Assembly: GCF_027943255.1 (NCBI RefSeq)
Contig: NC_072895.1
Coordinates: 76,820,001 to 76,884,000 of the forward strand
DNA: 64,000 nt
Direction of reading: 5' to 3'
Origin: Anastrepha obliqua
Lineage: Eukaryota; Arthropoda; Insecta; Diptera; Tephritidae
The translations under genes were made by a program, and so were the position numbers. The notes below the pieces were generated by a model. That model saw nothing but the letters and a program-made list of their open reading frames with translations. It was not told the origin of the DNA and ran no database searches. Shown piece after piece: positions 1 to 11,689 of the stretch (position 1 is the stretch's first letter; every line of letters starts with the position of its first letter).

Positions 1-929
1 TTTATCTCGCAATCTACTGACAACATTACCTGCAGCTATATGTAAATTAATACATCTGCGTTGCCTTTATTTAAATGATAATCGTTTAGACTTCGATGGA
101 ATTCCTTCAGGCATTGGAAAATTATGTTCTCTGGAGACATTTTCAGCATCAAACAACGTTTTAGAGATGATACCAGAAGGTTTATGCCGTTGTGGAGCTT
201 TGAAAAAGCTCAATTTGAGCTCAAACAGACTCATAACTTTACCAGAGGCCATTCATTTGCTTGAAGGTTTAGATCAACTTGATTTGCGAAACAATCCCGA
301 TCTGATTATGCCACCCAAACCATCTGAAGCAATAAAAGGAGCTGGCGTTGAATTCTATAATATAGATTTTTCCCTACAAACCCAATTACTTCTTGCTGGT
401 GCTGCTGTACCTCCTGTAGTGCCAGTGACCTCTAATATTAAGGATTCTACTGCACGTAAAATACGCTTGCGCCGAGGGCCACGAGCCGATTCTGATCAAG
501 ATTCAGCTAAAATACTGAAAGGTATGAAGGATGTGGCGAAAGATAAGGAAGAGTCTCTCGGCCCACTTGATGATTTGCAACACGAATCGCTTAAACCAAA
601 ACGTTGGGATGAATCATTAGAAAAACCTCAACTAGATTATTCAAAGTTTTTTGAAAAAGAAGACGGACAACTTCCGGGACTTACTATTTGGGAAATTGAA
701 AATTTTTTGCCTAACAAAATCGAGGAAGTGGCACATGGAAAGTTTTATGAAGGCGATTGTTATATCGTGCTCAAAACATTTGTTGATGACTTGGGTCTAC
801 TTGCATGGCAAATCTATTTTTGGATCGGTAATGAGGCTACTTTAGACAAACGCGCTTGTGCTGCAATACATGCCGTTAATTTGCGCAATTACTTAGGAGC
901 ACGTTGTCGTACAATACGTGAAGAGCAAA
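1..929 (+). CDS. fliI: fliI exon (partial): end of LRR domain, linker and start of first gelsolin repeat
   Basis: Codons start at base 2. Tandem LRRs run to about base 300 (LxxLxLxxNxL pattern), then a charged linker, then a gelsolin repeat with [15 protein letters not shown]. The donor is AAA|GTACGT after 929; one base of the next codon is carried over. Reading on past 929 hits a stop within five codons, which supports the splice. Confidence 0.93.
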
Positions 930-3900
930 GTACGTATAGTTGAAATTAATTGGTGATATGAAAAAATTATCGGGATGAAAGCATTCTTATTGAAAAAAGT
1001 TGCCTGCATAGGCTCGGAGTGCCTTCGGCTGCATAGAAGTAAAAGAAGCTAAATTTTTGGTGGCTGTAAATAATGATTTACATTCCTAATATATCTTTTA
1101 CGATTTTGCTTCAATAGATAAATCTTGTTCATATAATCCTTTCTTAAAGAGCTAAATATAGTTCAATAAAATTCATAAAAAAAGAGCGAACTCTAGGTGA
1201 AAAAGCAATTCAAAGTTAAGAATATTTTTGGGGGTCGGTTAGTAAAGCTAATTTTATTGGTTAGATGGGAAAACAGCCCTTTGCCCAAAAACGGATTTGT
1301 TACTAAACCAAAAAGCTAATTTATAATTGTCATGATTGCAAGAGTTGCCATTGAAACTGTGTCGTTGCAAACGAAAATATATTTTCAATACCTGCAAAAT
1401 ATACAATAGCTAAACCCATTTTTATTTTCAGGCTGTTAGTTGTAGCCAGTTGTTTGTTGTTATTCTTTTACTATATGAGTACTCTCGTACTCTCCGAATG
1501 GGTTGGTGCGTGACTACCATTCGGAATTCCGAGAGAGCGTAAGTTCGAAACACCAAAATTAAGAAAAACATTTTTCTAATAGCGGTCGCCCCTCGGAAGG
1601 CAATAGCAAACCTCCGAGTGTATTTCTGCCATGAAAAAGCTCCTCATAAGAAATATTTGGCGTTCGGAGTTGGCTTGACACTGTAGGTCCCTCCATTTGT
1701 GAAACAACATCAAGACGCACGCCACAAATAGGAGGAGCTCGGCCAAACCCCCCCTGCGCGCCAATTATATATATATATACATATAAGGGGAAATTATGAA
1801 AATTATGAATTGCTTGTTGAACGTTTAAATGTTACTTTGTAAAGAATTTAATAGATTTTTAAATATGATTTACAGACGATGAATCTGAAGAATTTTTGGC
1901 ACTCTTTGATACGGAAGTTACGTACATTGAAGGTGGACGCACTGCTACAGGCTTCTACACGGTCGAAGACATGTTGTATACCATGCGTTTATATCGTGTG
2001 CATGCCGCTGGTTCATCAGTCCACTTGGAGCCCGTCGCTGTACATTTCGACTCCCTAGATCCTCGATATACATTTATGTTAGACTGTGGAATCAAATTGT
2101 ATATCTGGCTTGGGTGCGCATCAAAGAACACATTGAACTCCAAAACACGCCTAATGGCCGAAAAAATTAATAAAACAGAAAGAAAAAATAAATGTGATAT
2201 CATAGTGGAAATGCAAGGTGAGTTTTTAGTTTTAGACTTTTTCTGTGATCATAAATAAAAGGACAATAATAATCTGCAGGGGAGGAAAGCGATGACTTTT
2301 GGAATAATTTGGGGGTTGACCCACAAGAAATATCCAAAAAGAAAATTATTCAGCATGTGTTGGATGGTTTTGAGCCTACCATCTCTCGCCTTTATCAGGT
2401 TCAACTTGGGATGGGTTATTTAGAGTTACCACAAGTGCAATTGGCAAATCAAAAATTGGTGCACACTTTATTAAATAGCAAAAATGTTTATATTTTGGAC
2501 TGCTATACAGATCTGTTTGTATGGTTTGGTAAGAAATCCACCAGGCTAGTTCGAGCAGCCGCGATAAAATTATCGCGAGAACTCTTTGAAATGATAAGTC
2601 GTCCTGATTTTGCCTTGGTAACTCGCTTGCAGGAAGGAACTGAGTCGCAAATATTTAAATCTAAATTTGTAGGCTGGGATGAAGTAATGGCCGTTGATTT
2701 CACACGCACCGCTAACTCTGTTGCCAAAACGGGCGCAGACTTAACCAAATGGGCTCGTAAGCAAGAGACTAGGGCCGATCTAGCCGCACTTTTTATGCCT
2801 CGTCAAAACCCAATGCCGCTTAGTGAGGCTGAGCAACTGGAGGAGGACTGGAATTACGATCTTGAAGCGATGGAAGCATTTGTATTAGAAGGCAAAAAAT
2901 TTGTTCGATTACCGGAAGAAGAATTGGGTAATTTTTATACGGGAGAGTGTTATGTATTCCTTTGTCGGTACTGTATACCTGTTGAAGAAGAAGACGGCGA
3001 GATAGATGATATAAAGCAATCGGATGACGAAATTCAATGTGTAGTATACTTTTGGCAAGGACGTAATGCCGGTAATATGGGATGGTTGACTTTTACTTTT
3101 ACTCTACAAAAAAAATTCAAAGCAATGTTTGGAGAAGAGCTAGAAGTAGTGCGGATTCATCAGCAGCAAGAAAATTTGAAATTCATGGCCCATTTTAAAC
3201 GCAAGTTTATAATTCACACAGGAAAGCGTAAAGACAAGTCAAATAATAGTTCTTTAAAGCCGTCTGTAGAGTTCTTTCACTTGCGATCTAATGGTGGAGC
3301 GTTGTGTACACGTTTGATTCAAATTCAACCAGATGCAGTAAATTTAAATTCAGCATTCTGGTAATGTTTCAATGTTTTTTATTCATTTATGTTCACTTTA
3401 TATTAATTACAATGAAATTTTTCAGTTATATTTTATATGTTCCCTTTGACACGGAAGACGAATCACAATCGGGAATTGTTTATGTTTGGTTGGGTTCAAA
3501 GTCTACAGCAGAGGAGTCTAAGCTTGTCCAGGAAATAGCTGAAAAAATGTTCAACAACCCATGGGTTAGTTTACAGGTAAGTTTCAGCGCTTGAATCGGA
3601 AATCAACGAATATAAATTATGTGCTTTACACTAAAAATAGATTCTAAATGAAGGGGAAGAGCCAGAAAATTTCTTTTGGGTGGCTTTGGGTGGTCGCAAG
3701 GATTACGATACAAATGCAGATTTTATGAATTATACCAGACTATTCCGATGCTCCAATGAAAAAGGTTACTTCACTGTTGCAGAAAAATGTTCTGATTTTT
3801 GTCAGGACGATTTGGCAGATGACGACATTATGATATTGGACAATGGTGAACAAGTTTTTTTGTGGCTTGGTTCTAGATGCAGTGAAGTTGAAATTAAACT

Positions 3901-4114
3901 GGCGTACAAGTCAGCACAGGCATGTAGTAACACAGAGTCAAAAATAATTATTGTTGTTATTGTTATAGTTGTATTTCAGGTTTATATACAACATTTGCGC
4001 ATTAAACAACCTGAGAGACCGCGAAAACTATTCCTTACATTGAAAAATAAGGAGTCGAAACGTTTCACGAAATGTTTTCATGGTTGGAGTACTCATAAAT
4101 CGCCCCCGGAGTAA
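1..4114 (+). CDS. fliI: flightless I (LRR plus gelsolin-like protein), 5' truncated by the window, six exons
   Basis: Encodes the C-terminal ~970 residues of Flightless I, an actin-binding protein of the gelsolin superfamily needed for flight-muscle organisation and cellularisation in Drosophila. Exons by splice sites and phase: <1-929, 1876-2217, 2280-3360, 3426-3576, 3641-3919, 3980-4114; the phases close to one frame of 972 codons with stop. The first exon holds leucine-rich repeats (for example [15 protein letters not shown]) followed by a linker and the first gelsolin repeat. Later exons hold further gelsolin repeats ([29 protein letters not shown]) and the typical C-terminal tail [19 protein letters not shown]. 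An acidic stretch lies around 2980-3030. About 285 N-terminal residues, the start of the LRR domain, lie before base 1 (family length about 1,250). Its 3' end faces RyR across 10 kb of TE-rich DNA. Family assignment is seen directly; function is family knowledge. Confidence 0.95.
1493..1785 (+). repeat. tRNA-derived SINE, copy A (in fliI intron)
   Basis: Shares its whole length with copies at 22.3, 23.1, 36.3, 40.7 and 50.3 kb: a head GAATGGGTTGGTGCGTGAC, a middle block CCGAGTGTATTTCTGCCATG, and a tail ending in an (AT)n run. The 5' head and the B-box region are degraded (AAGTTCGAAA). The sense orientation matches fliI. Confidence 0.8.
1876..2217 (+). CDS. fliI: fliI exon: gelsolin-like repeat
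   Basis: Acceptor TTTACAG at 1869-1875, donor CAAG|GTGAGT at 2218. It encodes [20 protein letters not shown] and a segment ending VEMQ. Phase 1 at both ends. The preceding 946-base intron carries a SINE copy. Confidence 0.92.
2280..3360 (+). CDS. fliI: fliI exon: central gelsolin-like repeats
   Basis: Acceptor CTGCAG before 2280, donor TTCTG|GTAATG at 3361. It encodes two gelsolin-type units, including [19 protein letters not shown] and [13 protein letters not shown], with an acidic insert ([16 protein letters not shown]) at about 2983-3031. The frame stops immediately after the donor, so the splice is needed. Confidence 0.93.
3426..3576 (+). CDS. fliI: fliI exon: gelsolin-like repeat
   Basis: Acceptor TTTTCAG before 3426 and donor ACAG|GTAAGT at 3577. 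It encodes [19 protein letters not shown]. The flanking introns are only 65 and 64 bases, typical of fly genes. Confidence 0.92.
3641..3919 (+). CDS. fliI: fliI exon: last gelsolin-like repeat
   Basis: Acceptor AAAAATAG before 3641. It encodes [19 protein letters not shown] and [19 protein letters not shown], ending ...LAYKSAQ. The donor appears to be GC rather than GT (see the intron entry at 3920-3979). Confidence 0.88.
3920..3979 (+). other. fliI: Probable 60-nt GC-AG intron of fliI, in frame and without a stop
   Basis: The conserved peptide ...[16 protein letters not shown]... is interrupted by exactly 60 bases. These begin CAG|GCATGT (a GC donor in an otherwise good donor context) and end TATTTCAG after a pyrimidine-rich run. 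Unspliced, they would add 20 residues of mostly Ile/Val that do not belong to the family. The length is a multiple of three and there is no stop, so retention would keep the frame. Confidence 0.8.
3980..4114 (+). CDS. fliI: fliI terminal exon
   Basis: Encodes the conserved C-terminal tail beginning [18 protein letters not shown] and ending ...[11 protein letters not shown], with a TAA stop at 4112-4114. No clear AATAAA lies in the next 300 bases; the first is near 4661. Confidence 0.92.
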   Translation, partial: VYIQHLRIKQPERPRKLFLTLKNKESKRFTKCFHGWSTHKSPPE

Positions 4115-5525
4115 TTATTTGCGTTTATATAGTTAATCTAAAACTAAAACTATTTGTTAAACTAAAACCAAACTAATTAGGAACGTACTTTTCATTGAAA
4201 TCCAATTTCAAGACTTTAAGGTTTCGCCATCATAGCACAAAATCGGACCGAACTAACTTAAGTATTTATAATACTCACGAATAATAGCATGGACTTGTTG
4301 TGTAAACGGCGTAGTTCAAAATTTTAATTTACCTTATTTTATTTTAAATTAAAACATATTCTAACGGAGTTATTTATAAAAAGGCATGGAATATTTTAAA
4401 TGCTCAATACAATACATCGAATGCCACGTTTTTTACGGCGCTTACTTCCTGGCGTCTACATGGCACCAAAGCGTACGAAAGGGCTTTTTAGGGTTATTTA
4501 ACATCTCTTTTCCTCCGGGCCAAACCCATCATGTTTACGGCACTTACCTTTAGATGAGATTGACGATGACGACCGATGACTTCACCATGCTTGGGCTTTG
4601 TAAACAGTCTCCACAACACGGGTTGTTTCACTTTATACCTTTTATCTAGTTTTATGTTTTTAGAATAAACTGATATTTACAAACAAAAAAATTGGTCAAC
4701 ATTTTATAGCGTACCGATGATTTTTACGATTCTAATTCCGTCATAGTTCGCCGTGACGTACAAAAACCTGCGTTATGTAAAAAAGTTATAAAGTAAATCG
4801 AAGTTCGCTTAAAAATCAATACATACTATCGTTTTCTAACAAAGTCGGTAAAATTTTTTCGTAAAATCCGGTTACCAATCAATGAGTTAATAAAATAACA
4901 TGAATTCCCGTTACTGGACGACATGCAGTTGGAGCGAGAAGCATGTGACGATGGTGCGAAAGGATGTGCTAACATCCTAATGAACACGGTGAAAAAAAGC
5001 AAATCAGCTGGTCTATTGATATCACTCAAGAATGATAGAGTGAAAGATTGCGCCTTCCGAATTCGCTTTGACGACGTCTTTGGCATAACAAAAAAACTGT
5101 ATTTTGAGGTATTTTTATAATTGACAATTTAACACGCGGCTCTTTATTTGATTAGTTTATTCAATTTAAAAATTACAAATCTTAAAATCATAATATTACC
5201 ATTAAGTCATTCACTGAACATTTACAAACAAGTAATTTCTCGTCCGTTTGTTTGTTTTGTATGTTTTGTACTCATGATGTCAACCGGTTGTAAAAATCGC
5301 TAAAAAAACGTAGCGGTTTTCGGAAGGTGCCACCTTTAGTTTCTGTACGCCGTTAATATCACCTTTGATAGCTTCGCCTTGACACTGACTGTATAAAGCT
5401 TTCGTTGCACAGTAAAAAAAAAATATTTACTTCCTTTGCTCATTGTGAAACAATGCGAATGGTAGATAAAGAAAACGTGTCAAAATCATTTACGAATGCA
5501 CGAATGACAACAAACGTTCACATGT
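4115..5525. other. fliI 3' flank; no recognised gene
   Basis: AT-rich sequence downstream of fliI. The only coding-like stretch is a 65-codon + strand ORF at 4923-5120 with a charged, non-repetitive peptide (LEREACDDGAKGCANILMN). I cannot assign it to a family, and no splice-linked partner was found. It may be the remnant of an unknown TE or a chance ORF. The fliI poly(A) site presumably lies in this region. Confidence 0.4.
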
Positions 5526-6211
5526 TTAAGGGGTTATATACAGTTAGAAGGCCGAAAAAAAAGCGAATTTTCCAGAATTTTTTCTGAGAAAACTTTTGGA
5601 TTTATTGATCTAAAAATTTGTACACATATTATGTTATCTTTCAACTGCATTTTAAGACTTAGAATTAGTAAAAATATTTATTTGGAAAGGAGCTACAGCT
5701 GATCTCCGGGAGCTCCTCTCAAAAAAGACGTTTTCCGGTGACCACTATATCTCTGAACTGAATCCTCTGAAACTATAAAAACCAAACAGATTTCGTTAAA
5801 GTAATGTTAAATGTAGTAATTAATTGAAGGAATAAGCAAAATAAATTTTATTGACAAAATGGCGGTTTCTCCATAAAAAAATCGATTTTTGACCAAAATT
5901 TCGACCTTAAATTGTTTATAAAAAATATTTATCGGTGAGAAAAAATCGATTATTTACTAAAAAATATATTTAAGAAGCTCGTGTTAAAATTTGAGACTAA
6001 TATTGGTCACTGTTTTCGAGTAATATTGGTCACCGACTTTGAAAACACTATTTTGAGCAGAACGCGTTTAAAGTTTGAAAAGCACTTTACAAGCACTCTG
6101 AACGATATTAAATTTTCTGTGTGTATTGTTAAATATATGTACATTAAGAAAAAAAAAAATAATGAAAAAAATCGATTTTTTAGAAATTTCTAACTGTATA
6201 TAACCCCTTAA
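5526..6211. mobile_element. TTAA-flanked palindromic MITE, copy 1
   Basis: The element at 5530-6207 begins GGGGTTATATACAGTTAGAA and ends with its near-perfect reverse complement. It is flanked on both sides by TTAA (5526-5529 and 6208-6211). No coding capacity. Ends of the same design occur at 38.0, 45.9 and 58.5 kb. TTAA duplication is typical of piggyBac-type transposition, but the GGGG termini are not those of the reference piggyBac. Confidence 0.85.
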
Positions 6212-6344
6212 AATTGTAAAACACGCAATATTTATTAGTTTATTATGGAAAAATATTAGTAAATAAATATACCGTGAATGTACATTGTAACCAAAAGTAT
6301 CAGCAGTTGCCTAAGTGGAAAAGTTGTGGACGAAAATAACCTAA

Positions 6345-6520
6345 TAAAGGCGCAGTGATTATATTTCTAGTGAGAGCGCTGTCAAGCTGTGGATTTTTTG
6401 TAACTTTAGCCAGTGATGCCACAGCGGAAGAAACAATAATTGGGTATTTTTTTAAACAAAAATTGTAAATTTTTGAGTTCCCACACTACCATAGAGGTAT
6501 GCAAACGGTACGTTACTGAA
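6345..6520 (+). repeat. Dispersed repeat, also at 19.09-19.24 kb
   Basis: The block with GAGAGCGCTG, ...ATTGGGTATTTTTTTAAACA and CACACTACCAT recurs in the same order at 19092-19240. The class is unknown. Confidence 0.6.
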
Positions 6521-6849
6521 GTTAGTTTTGGATGCTCGATTCCCCAATAGGTCTATATCTCATGTAGCATGATTTAAAGAGATAAGACTACGAAAAATTT
6601 CGTGAATGAAAAAAGAAACGGACGAACTGCTAACGTATTCGAAGAAATTCGTATAATCAGTAAATTTAATTCACTTAATTTTAATTGAAAAATTCTCCGC
6701 TTTAAAATTAAGTGAGTACAGCCTTTGTAAAAATTTTAATTTCAAACAAATTAAACCATTTAAATCATAAAAAATTAAAAAAATGTATTTCAGTGTTTTA
6801 TTTATTTAAATAAAAGTTCTGTTATAGTTTTTGCGAAGTTTCTTTTTCG

Positions 6850-7560
6850 CTTAAACGCATTGTCTGCAAGTAATTTGATTAAAGTCTGTAATCCGAAAAA
6901 CATTCAGGAGCGAAAGTACAATTTTTTTTAATTCGCAAATCACATTTTATATATTCTGAGTTTTTAATATGTCTCTCTATATAGTTGCTGGCAATGAATA
7001 AACCGATTTCATTTATTTCGTCAAAGACTGCAAAACTCACATAATCGTCCTCATTGTTGAAGTGGGGTTTGATAAATCACCGTTGATTTATCCATGAAAA
7101 TTTCTCCTCGTCACATGACGCTTCATGCATGATATTGGAAATCTGAGCTGATTGTTGGCCTAAAATAAGTGTTGCGATTTTGAGATCCCCGCAAATTTGA
7201 AATTACCAAATTTTCATAGGTCTCCTTAAGCTTCGTCGAATGGGCTATTGGAATTGGCGCTAATATGTTTGCAATGTGAAGCAAGACAGCTTTGAGACTT
7301 CTAGTTCATGAATCTATAAAGAGTCTCCACTCATCGTCTTTACAGATATTAGGTTTTAATTCATCAACCAAGCTTTTAACATTGGAACAGTACACCACCG
7401 AGTTCTCATCGTCCTTTGTGAAAAACTTCCGGAACTCGGCTGTGTTCGTAAATGCAACATGACGCGCAAACTACAATTGCATAACAAACAGAACGTTCAG
7501 AAATGCCAATATGGCAGCAATGCAATAGTCAAGCGTTCAAAAAGGCAACAATTCTATCAG
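6850..7560 (-). pseudogene. Degenerate TE-encoded protein (unknown class)
   Basis: On the minus strand, translated pieces such as WRLFIDS, SLKAVLLHIANILAPIPIAH and KETYENL resemble a protein frequently found in arthropod and fish TE-like ORFs, in which an L-K-x-V-L-L-H ... P-x-A-H ... K-E-x-Y-E-N block is conserved. It is interrupted by stops and frameshifts. The family resemblance is from memory, so the class is left open. Confidence 0.4.
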
Positions 7561-7609
7561 TTGTCACTCATAATTTCTATCAAAAAATTGTTTACTGCAT
7601 TTAACTACG

Positions 7610-8035
7610 ATGTCTGATGAAAAGTAAGCAAAACTGTTTTATTTTAATTTTTGTATTGACATTTAGTTAAATTATGTTAATAATAATTGTATAAATTATT
7701 ATTTTTAAATTTTTAGTGAAAATCTCAGTAATGCGGAGACACAGTTATTGTTGAGAGTACGGTTGAATATGGATGACGAGTTTAAGTCGGGTAGAAGGGA
7801 AAAAATGTATTGTGGAAGAAAGTTGTGACCGAAGTTAAAAATGTAAATCCCAATATATGACTGGACAGCACCACAGCGCAGAGAAAATCCTTAAATCTCT
7901 TGGTAACGTACAAGCGCATTAAGAAAAGAAATAATTCTTCCGGTAGAGAAGCTATATCCTGGAGGTATTTTGAGGACTTCGACGAAGTTTATGGTACAAG
8001 GCACTCAATGACTCCTCCAACAGCAAATTATTAAA
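7610..8035 (+). pseudogene. PIF/Harbinger-type Myb/SANT-like protein remnant
   Basis: Starts with ATG at 7610, then a plausible intron (GTAAGC at 7624, TTTTTAG ending 7716), then NAETQLLLRVRLNMDDEFKS, a frameshift near 7800, LWKKVVTEVK, VTYKRIKKRNNSSGREA and YFEDFDEVYGTRH. This pattern matches the trihelix/Myb-like accessory protein of PIF/Harbinger transposons. At least one frameshift and one stop break it. Confidence 0.6.
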
Positions 8036-8051
8036 GTGAAACTATAAATTA

Positions 8052-8522
8052 TTAATTTTCATAAAACTTATAAAACCTTACTTTAAAAGTGGCCCAATTC
8101 ATTCGGAAATGGGAATAGAAAATGTCCTCGGGAAACGACTTTATTGTTTTAATAAACGATTTGTTTTTAGGTATTTTTCTTTTTAAAGACAAACATTGGT
8201 ACCTAAACATTTTTCTCTTTGACTTCAATAGCCTTCTTTTTCTTAAATTTAAAGAAAATCTATCTTTTCTTTGCTCACAAATTTCGTCTAGTGTTAGATT
8301 CAGCAAAATTTCCATTTTAGTATTATACGCGTTCAAAAATGCAAACAAACGTATTTGCAAATTGTCAAAAATTGTATAAGAAGTATCAAATGTCAAACTT
8401 GCAGTGTTGCCACTGATGCTTATGCTGCAAGTCATGCCGCATTTACGAACACAGCCCTCCTCTTCTCTATTCCGATAAAAGTTAGTACGATCGAAATTAG
8501 TATGTAACGGATCGAAATACAT
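8052..8522 (-). pseudogene. Possible PIF/Harbinger transposase N-terminal remnant
   Basis: A 156-codon minus-strand frame, tail to tail with the Myb-like remnant. It contains an Arg/Lys-rich block followed by FPEDIFYSHFRMNWATFKV, which fits the F-x-x-x-F-R-M-x-x-x-x-F motif at the start of Harbinger-type transposases. The catalytic DDE region is absent. The pairing with the Myb-like ORF supports the call. Confidence 0.5.
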
Positions 8523-9975
8523 AAAAAATTATGCTTTCCTTAGATCTCAAAAATTTTTTTTTTGCCAAAACATCGAATTTTCGCTATTTTTTTGGATTTG
8601 TTTGCAATTTACTCGAAATTGAAGGCTGGACGGCCCAAACTGACTTAAAATTCGTATTCAGCGGGTCGAAAAACATGCCCGTAAATAGGTGGCACCCGGT
8701 GTACAGACAACCTGCGAAACAACGAAAGCAAAAAAAAAAAAAAATTCAGTTCTGTCAATTGCTTCGAATTAGACAAAGAAATTTTCAAGCGCATTCTAAT
8801 TTAGGCTTTACATCAGGACATACTTTATATCGTATAACCCTTGCAACTCTTGCTATTTTGTTGTTGACTCACACAAACTAATAATGTTTTCCGCATTTAA
8901 ATCATTAATATAAAAGGATGTTACAAACGAAACTTACATTTCTTGTCTTAGTCTATTCAGAAGTAGAGACTAGGGGGATCTGTCTCTTCCTTAATAATTT
9001 TTATTCTTACTGATACATTTGCTGCACCAACTCAACCACTGTTTTTTTGTTGTTTCTAAATGCTCGGCTCCGTCGTGACAGATCTTAAAGTCGAAGACTC
9101 TTCTTTGTTCACAGATGGTTTCCGATCTGACAACATTAAATATTGAAGGTCCTGCACTGACATTCTTCTTAAAGTACTTATGCACAAATATCACTCAATT
9201 TCTTACCCATTTCAGTATGGAAATTGCTTCTAAAATATTCAGATCGCTACAAATTCTTTACATTTTGGGTTTACATTTTTACGGCAAAATTACATCCATT
9301 CAGGGAGGTTCTGTATTCACTTCCGAGTGAATATTAAACACATTTTTTTGAATCCGACATTTGATGCTCCTTGCTTCAACTCCCCTTCTTCATTGCCACA
9401 TTTTTTTTTAAATGAAATCCGACGGGAATTTGAATGTTCTACATAGATAAAAAACAAAGTCCCATCACTTTAATTTTGTGGATTTGGTGCAATATGTCGC
9501 AGATCTAGCTAAAGCAGAAATATAAATTCAAACGTATAATTATTGAAATTTACATTGGAATAAAACCACCTCAATAAGAAGGATTATTTAATTATTTTAC
9601 AAACTTGTTTTGGTAATTAAAATTATAAGTATTGCTAATTAAAATGAGATTTCCGTACGTAAACATTTTTGGACTTGATTCAACATGTGAAAAAAAGAAG
9701 ACGAAGGAAATATTTGGAAATGAAATGTTTTTGAAAAAAGTAAAAACTTTATTCTTCAATTTAACAGTGTACAGCTGTATTATTTACATTTGTTTAAACA
9801 ATTCGATTTTCCATTAAAAGAATGAACATTATATCTGTTATATCTGAAATAAATTCTCAAAGATTTAATTGAAAACGATGCGCGATATCCGCACTTATTC
9901 ATTTAGCTTTGCCATCAAGTGTTGCATTTTAGTGTTTGCAAATATTATGAAAACCGCAGCAAAAATTTGCTATTT
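8523..9975. other. AT-rich intergenic sequence without a recognised gene
   Basis: Only short AT-rich frames occur here. A minus-strand piece near 9040-9150 (FKICHDGAEHLETTKK) is faintly like the BED/zinc-finger start of hAT transposases, but it is too short to call. Confidence 0.35.
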
Positions 9976-10079
9976 GTCTCATAGCGAAAATAGAGTCCCA
10001 GAAATATTTCGAGATCTGCACCATTCGGCTACTGATTCTCTGGGACTTTTCTTTCGCCATTTCGTTTTTAGATGGTCTG

Positions 10080-11000
10080 TTGTTATTGTTGTAGCAGTAA
10101 TACAAGCCCAATCTTCGTCTGGCTCATCTAGAGGTAGGTCCGGGAAACATGCTGTTTCGACAGGTTGGGTCCAGAGGGAGAGGGGTGTTAGATGAGTAGG
10201 TTTTAAAGGGCATGTGAAAAGGTGGCTAGTGTCGTACGGGGTATCTTCACACGCCGGACACATGTTTGGTATGTCGGGGTCAATTCTGGATAAGTAGGAG
10301 TTTAACCTGTTACAATATCTAGAACATAATTGTGCCAGTGTTACGCGGGTCTCACGGGGAAGCTGGAGCTCTTCATCTGCTATATGTGATGCTTGGACTC
10401 CGATTACGGCATTCGGTGGACGGGAACTTAAGAAGGTGGTAACAGTCTCCCGGTGAATATCGTTTAATGTCTGTCTAAACAATGTCTGGTCCAGAAGATG
10501 TCTGTTAGTTTTGTCCTGGATCTCGTCGGCGTAGTTTAGTAGGTGGTTCCTGACGTGCCTGGGAGGCAGCTCTGGCTCAAGCAGGTTTCTGCAAGGGGAA
10601 ACCTGCGGTAGCACCCTAACAGAATTTGCTTGCTGAGCAACTTGTTATGCTCCTTCACAGGAAGCATATGGGTATCGTCTTGAAGGTAATGTATTGGGGA
10701 CATCAGGAGGCAACCCGTCGCTATCCGAATTGCATTGTTTTGGCATGTGTGAATTCACTGCGTGCCACTGATTTCAGGCAACCAGACAGGCGCAGCATAG
10801 TTTAGAACCGGCCGGCCAATTGCCTTAAATGTCGATAGCAACGATTCTTTGTCTTTACCCCAAGCGCTGCAAGCGATTTGAGGACCTTGTTGCGATTTTG
10901 GAATTTAGTGGCAATTGCGGTTGTGTGGGCAGAGAAAGAGAGCAAACTGTCGAAGGTTACACCCAAAATTTTGCGATATACAATTTTCGGGCGATATAAT
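10080..11000 (-). mobile_element. Jockey-like LINE, 3' part of ORF2 (RT C-terminus)
   Basis: The minus strand encodes WGKDKESLLSTFKAIGRPVL, NYAAPVWLPEI, NNAIRIATGCLLMSP and, in the open frame ending 10614-10100, HLLNYADEIQDKT and the cysteine motif CPACEDTPYDTSHLFTCPL. This is the conserved C-terminal region of Jockey-clade ORF2, after the reverse transcriptase. A frame change separates the upstream and downstream parts near 10615. The 3' end is probably near 10080 in a TTG/ATT-rich run; the element is 5' truncated. Confidence 0.85.
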
Positions 11001-11350
11001 TACAGTTCGCAGAGGCAAGTTTTCACTGCATCTACCTCCATTTCAATCGCTTCCAGTTCTGCTTTTAACTTAGTTTTTCGAGTTGTGCATTTATTTTCGG
11101 CAACTCTGCTGACATTTGTGACATCTGCGATGAGATTTGTGACGACATTTGCGACATCTGCGATGAAATTTCCGACGACTGCAATGCACGACGATGTTTG
11201 TAATATTGCAGCCATAACCACATTCATATCTACTCCAGGTGATGGTCCTGGACTCTGCCTTCCCTCCATTGCGATCGATGATTCGACCCAGCTTCAACCT
11301 ACGCTGTCCCAACTCCTTGTTAATATGCTGAATCTTAAGTTCACTTAGCT
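11001..11350. other. Low-complexity coding-like stretch of unknown origin
   Basis: A minus-strand frame (11000-11269) with a coiled-coil-like segment (KLKAELEAIEMEVDAVKTCL) and a degenerate 21-base repetition of a GACGA/CGACATCTGCGATGA type. It adjoins the LINE remnant and may be part of a TE, but I cannot classify it. Confidence 0.3.
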
Positions 11351-11689
11351 TTATTTTTATTAATAAAAAAAATATTTTATAATATTTTCAATCTTCTTAT
11401 TATTAGCTTACAGTTATATTTTCCCAATTATTACTTTTTGACTATTTGCCCATTGTATATTATTAAAAAAAATCCTCTTGATAAAGCCTCTTCCTGTTCA
11501 AAGATGTACGAATTATCTTAATTTTTCACATTCTACATGGTAAAAAATACACTCATATGTTTATAAAATATTTACACATAGCTTATAAAGTCTGCGTACA
11601 CCTTGCAAATATTGTTAAATTCATTAGAAACCAAAATATAAATTTTTAGTTGAAAGCATATTTTACTTACTTTTTATTTAGAAAGAGAA

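Noticed and set aside
1576..1764. 62-codon minus-strand ORF in the fliI intron and the similar ones at 36.4 and 50.4 kb
   Set aside because: They lie within SINE copies; the recurring peptide ([20 protein letters not shown]) is a by-product of the repeat.
1..4114. fliI as a pseudogene because its frame is broken into pieces
   Set aside because: Every break coincides with splice sites of matching phase, and the joined frame is continuous and conserved.
8052..8522. 156-codon minus ORF as an ordinary host gene
   Set aside because: It has no promoter or splice context, and its C-terminal motif fits a Harbinger transposase start next to a Myb-like remnant.
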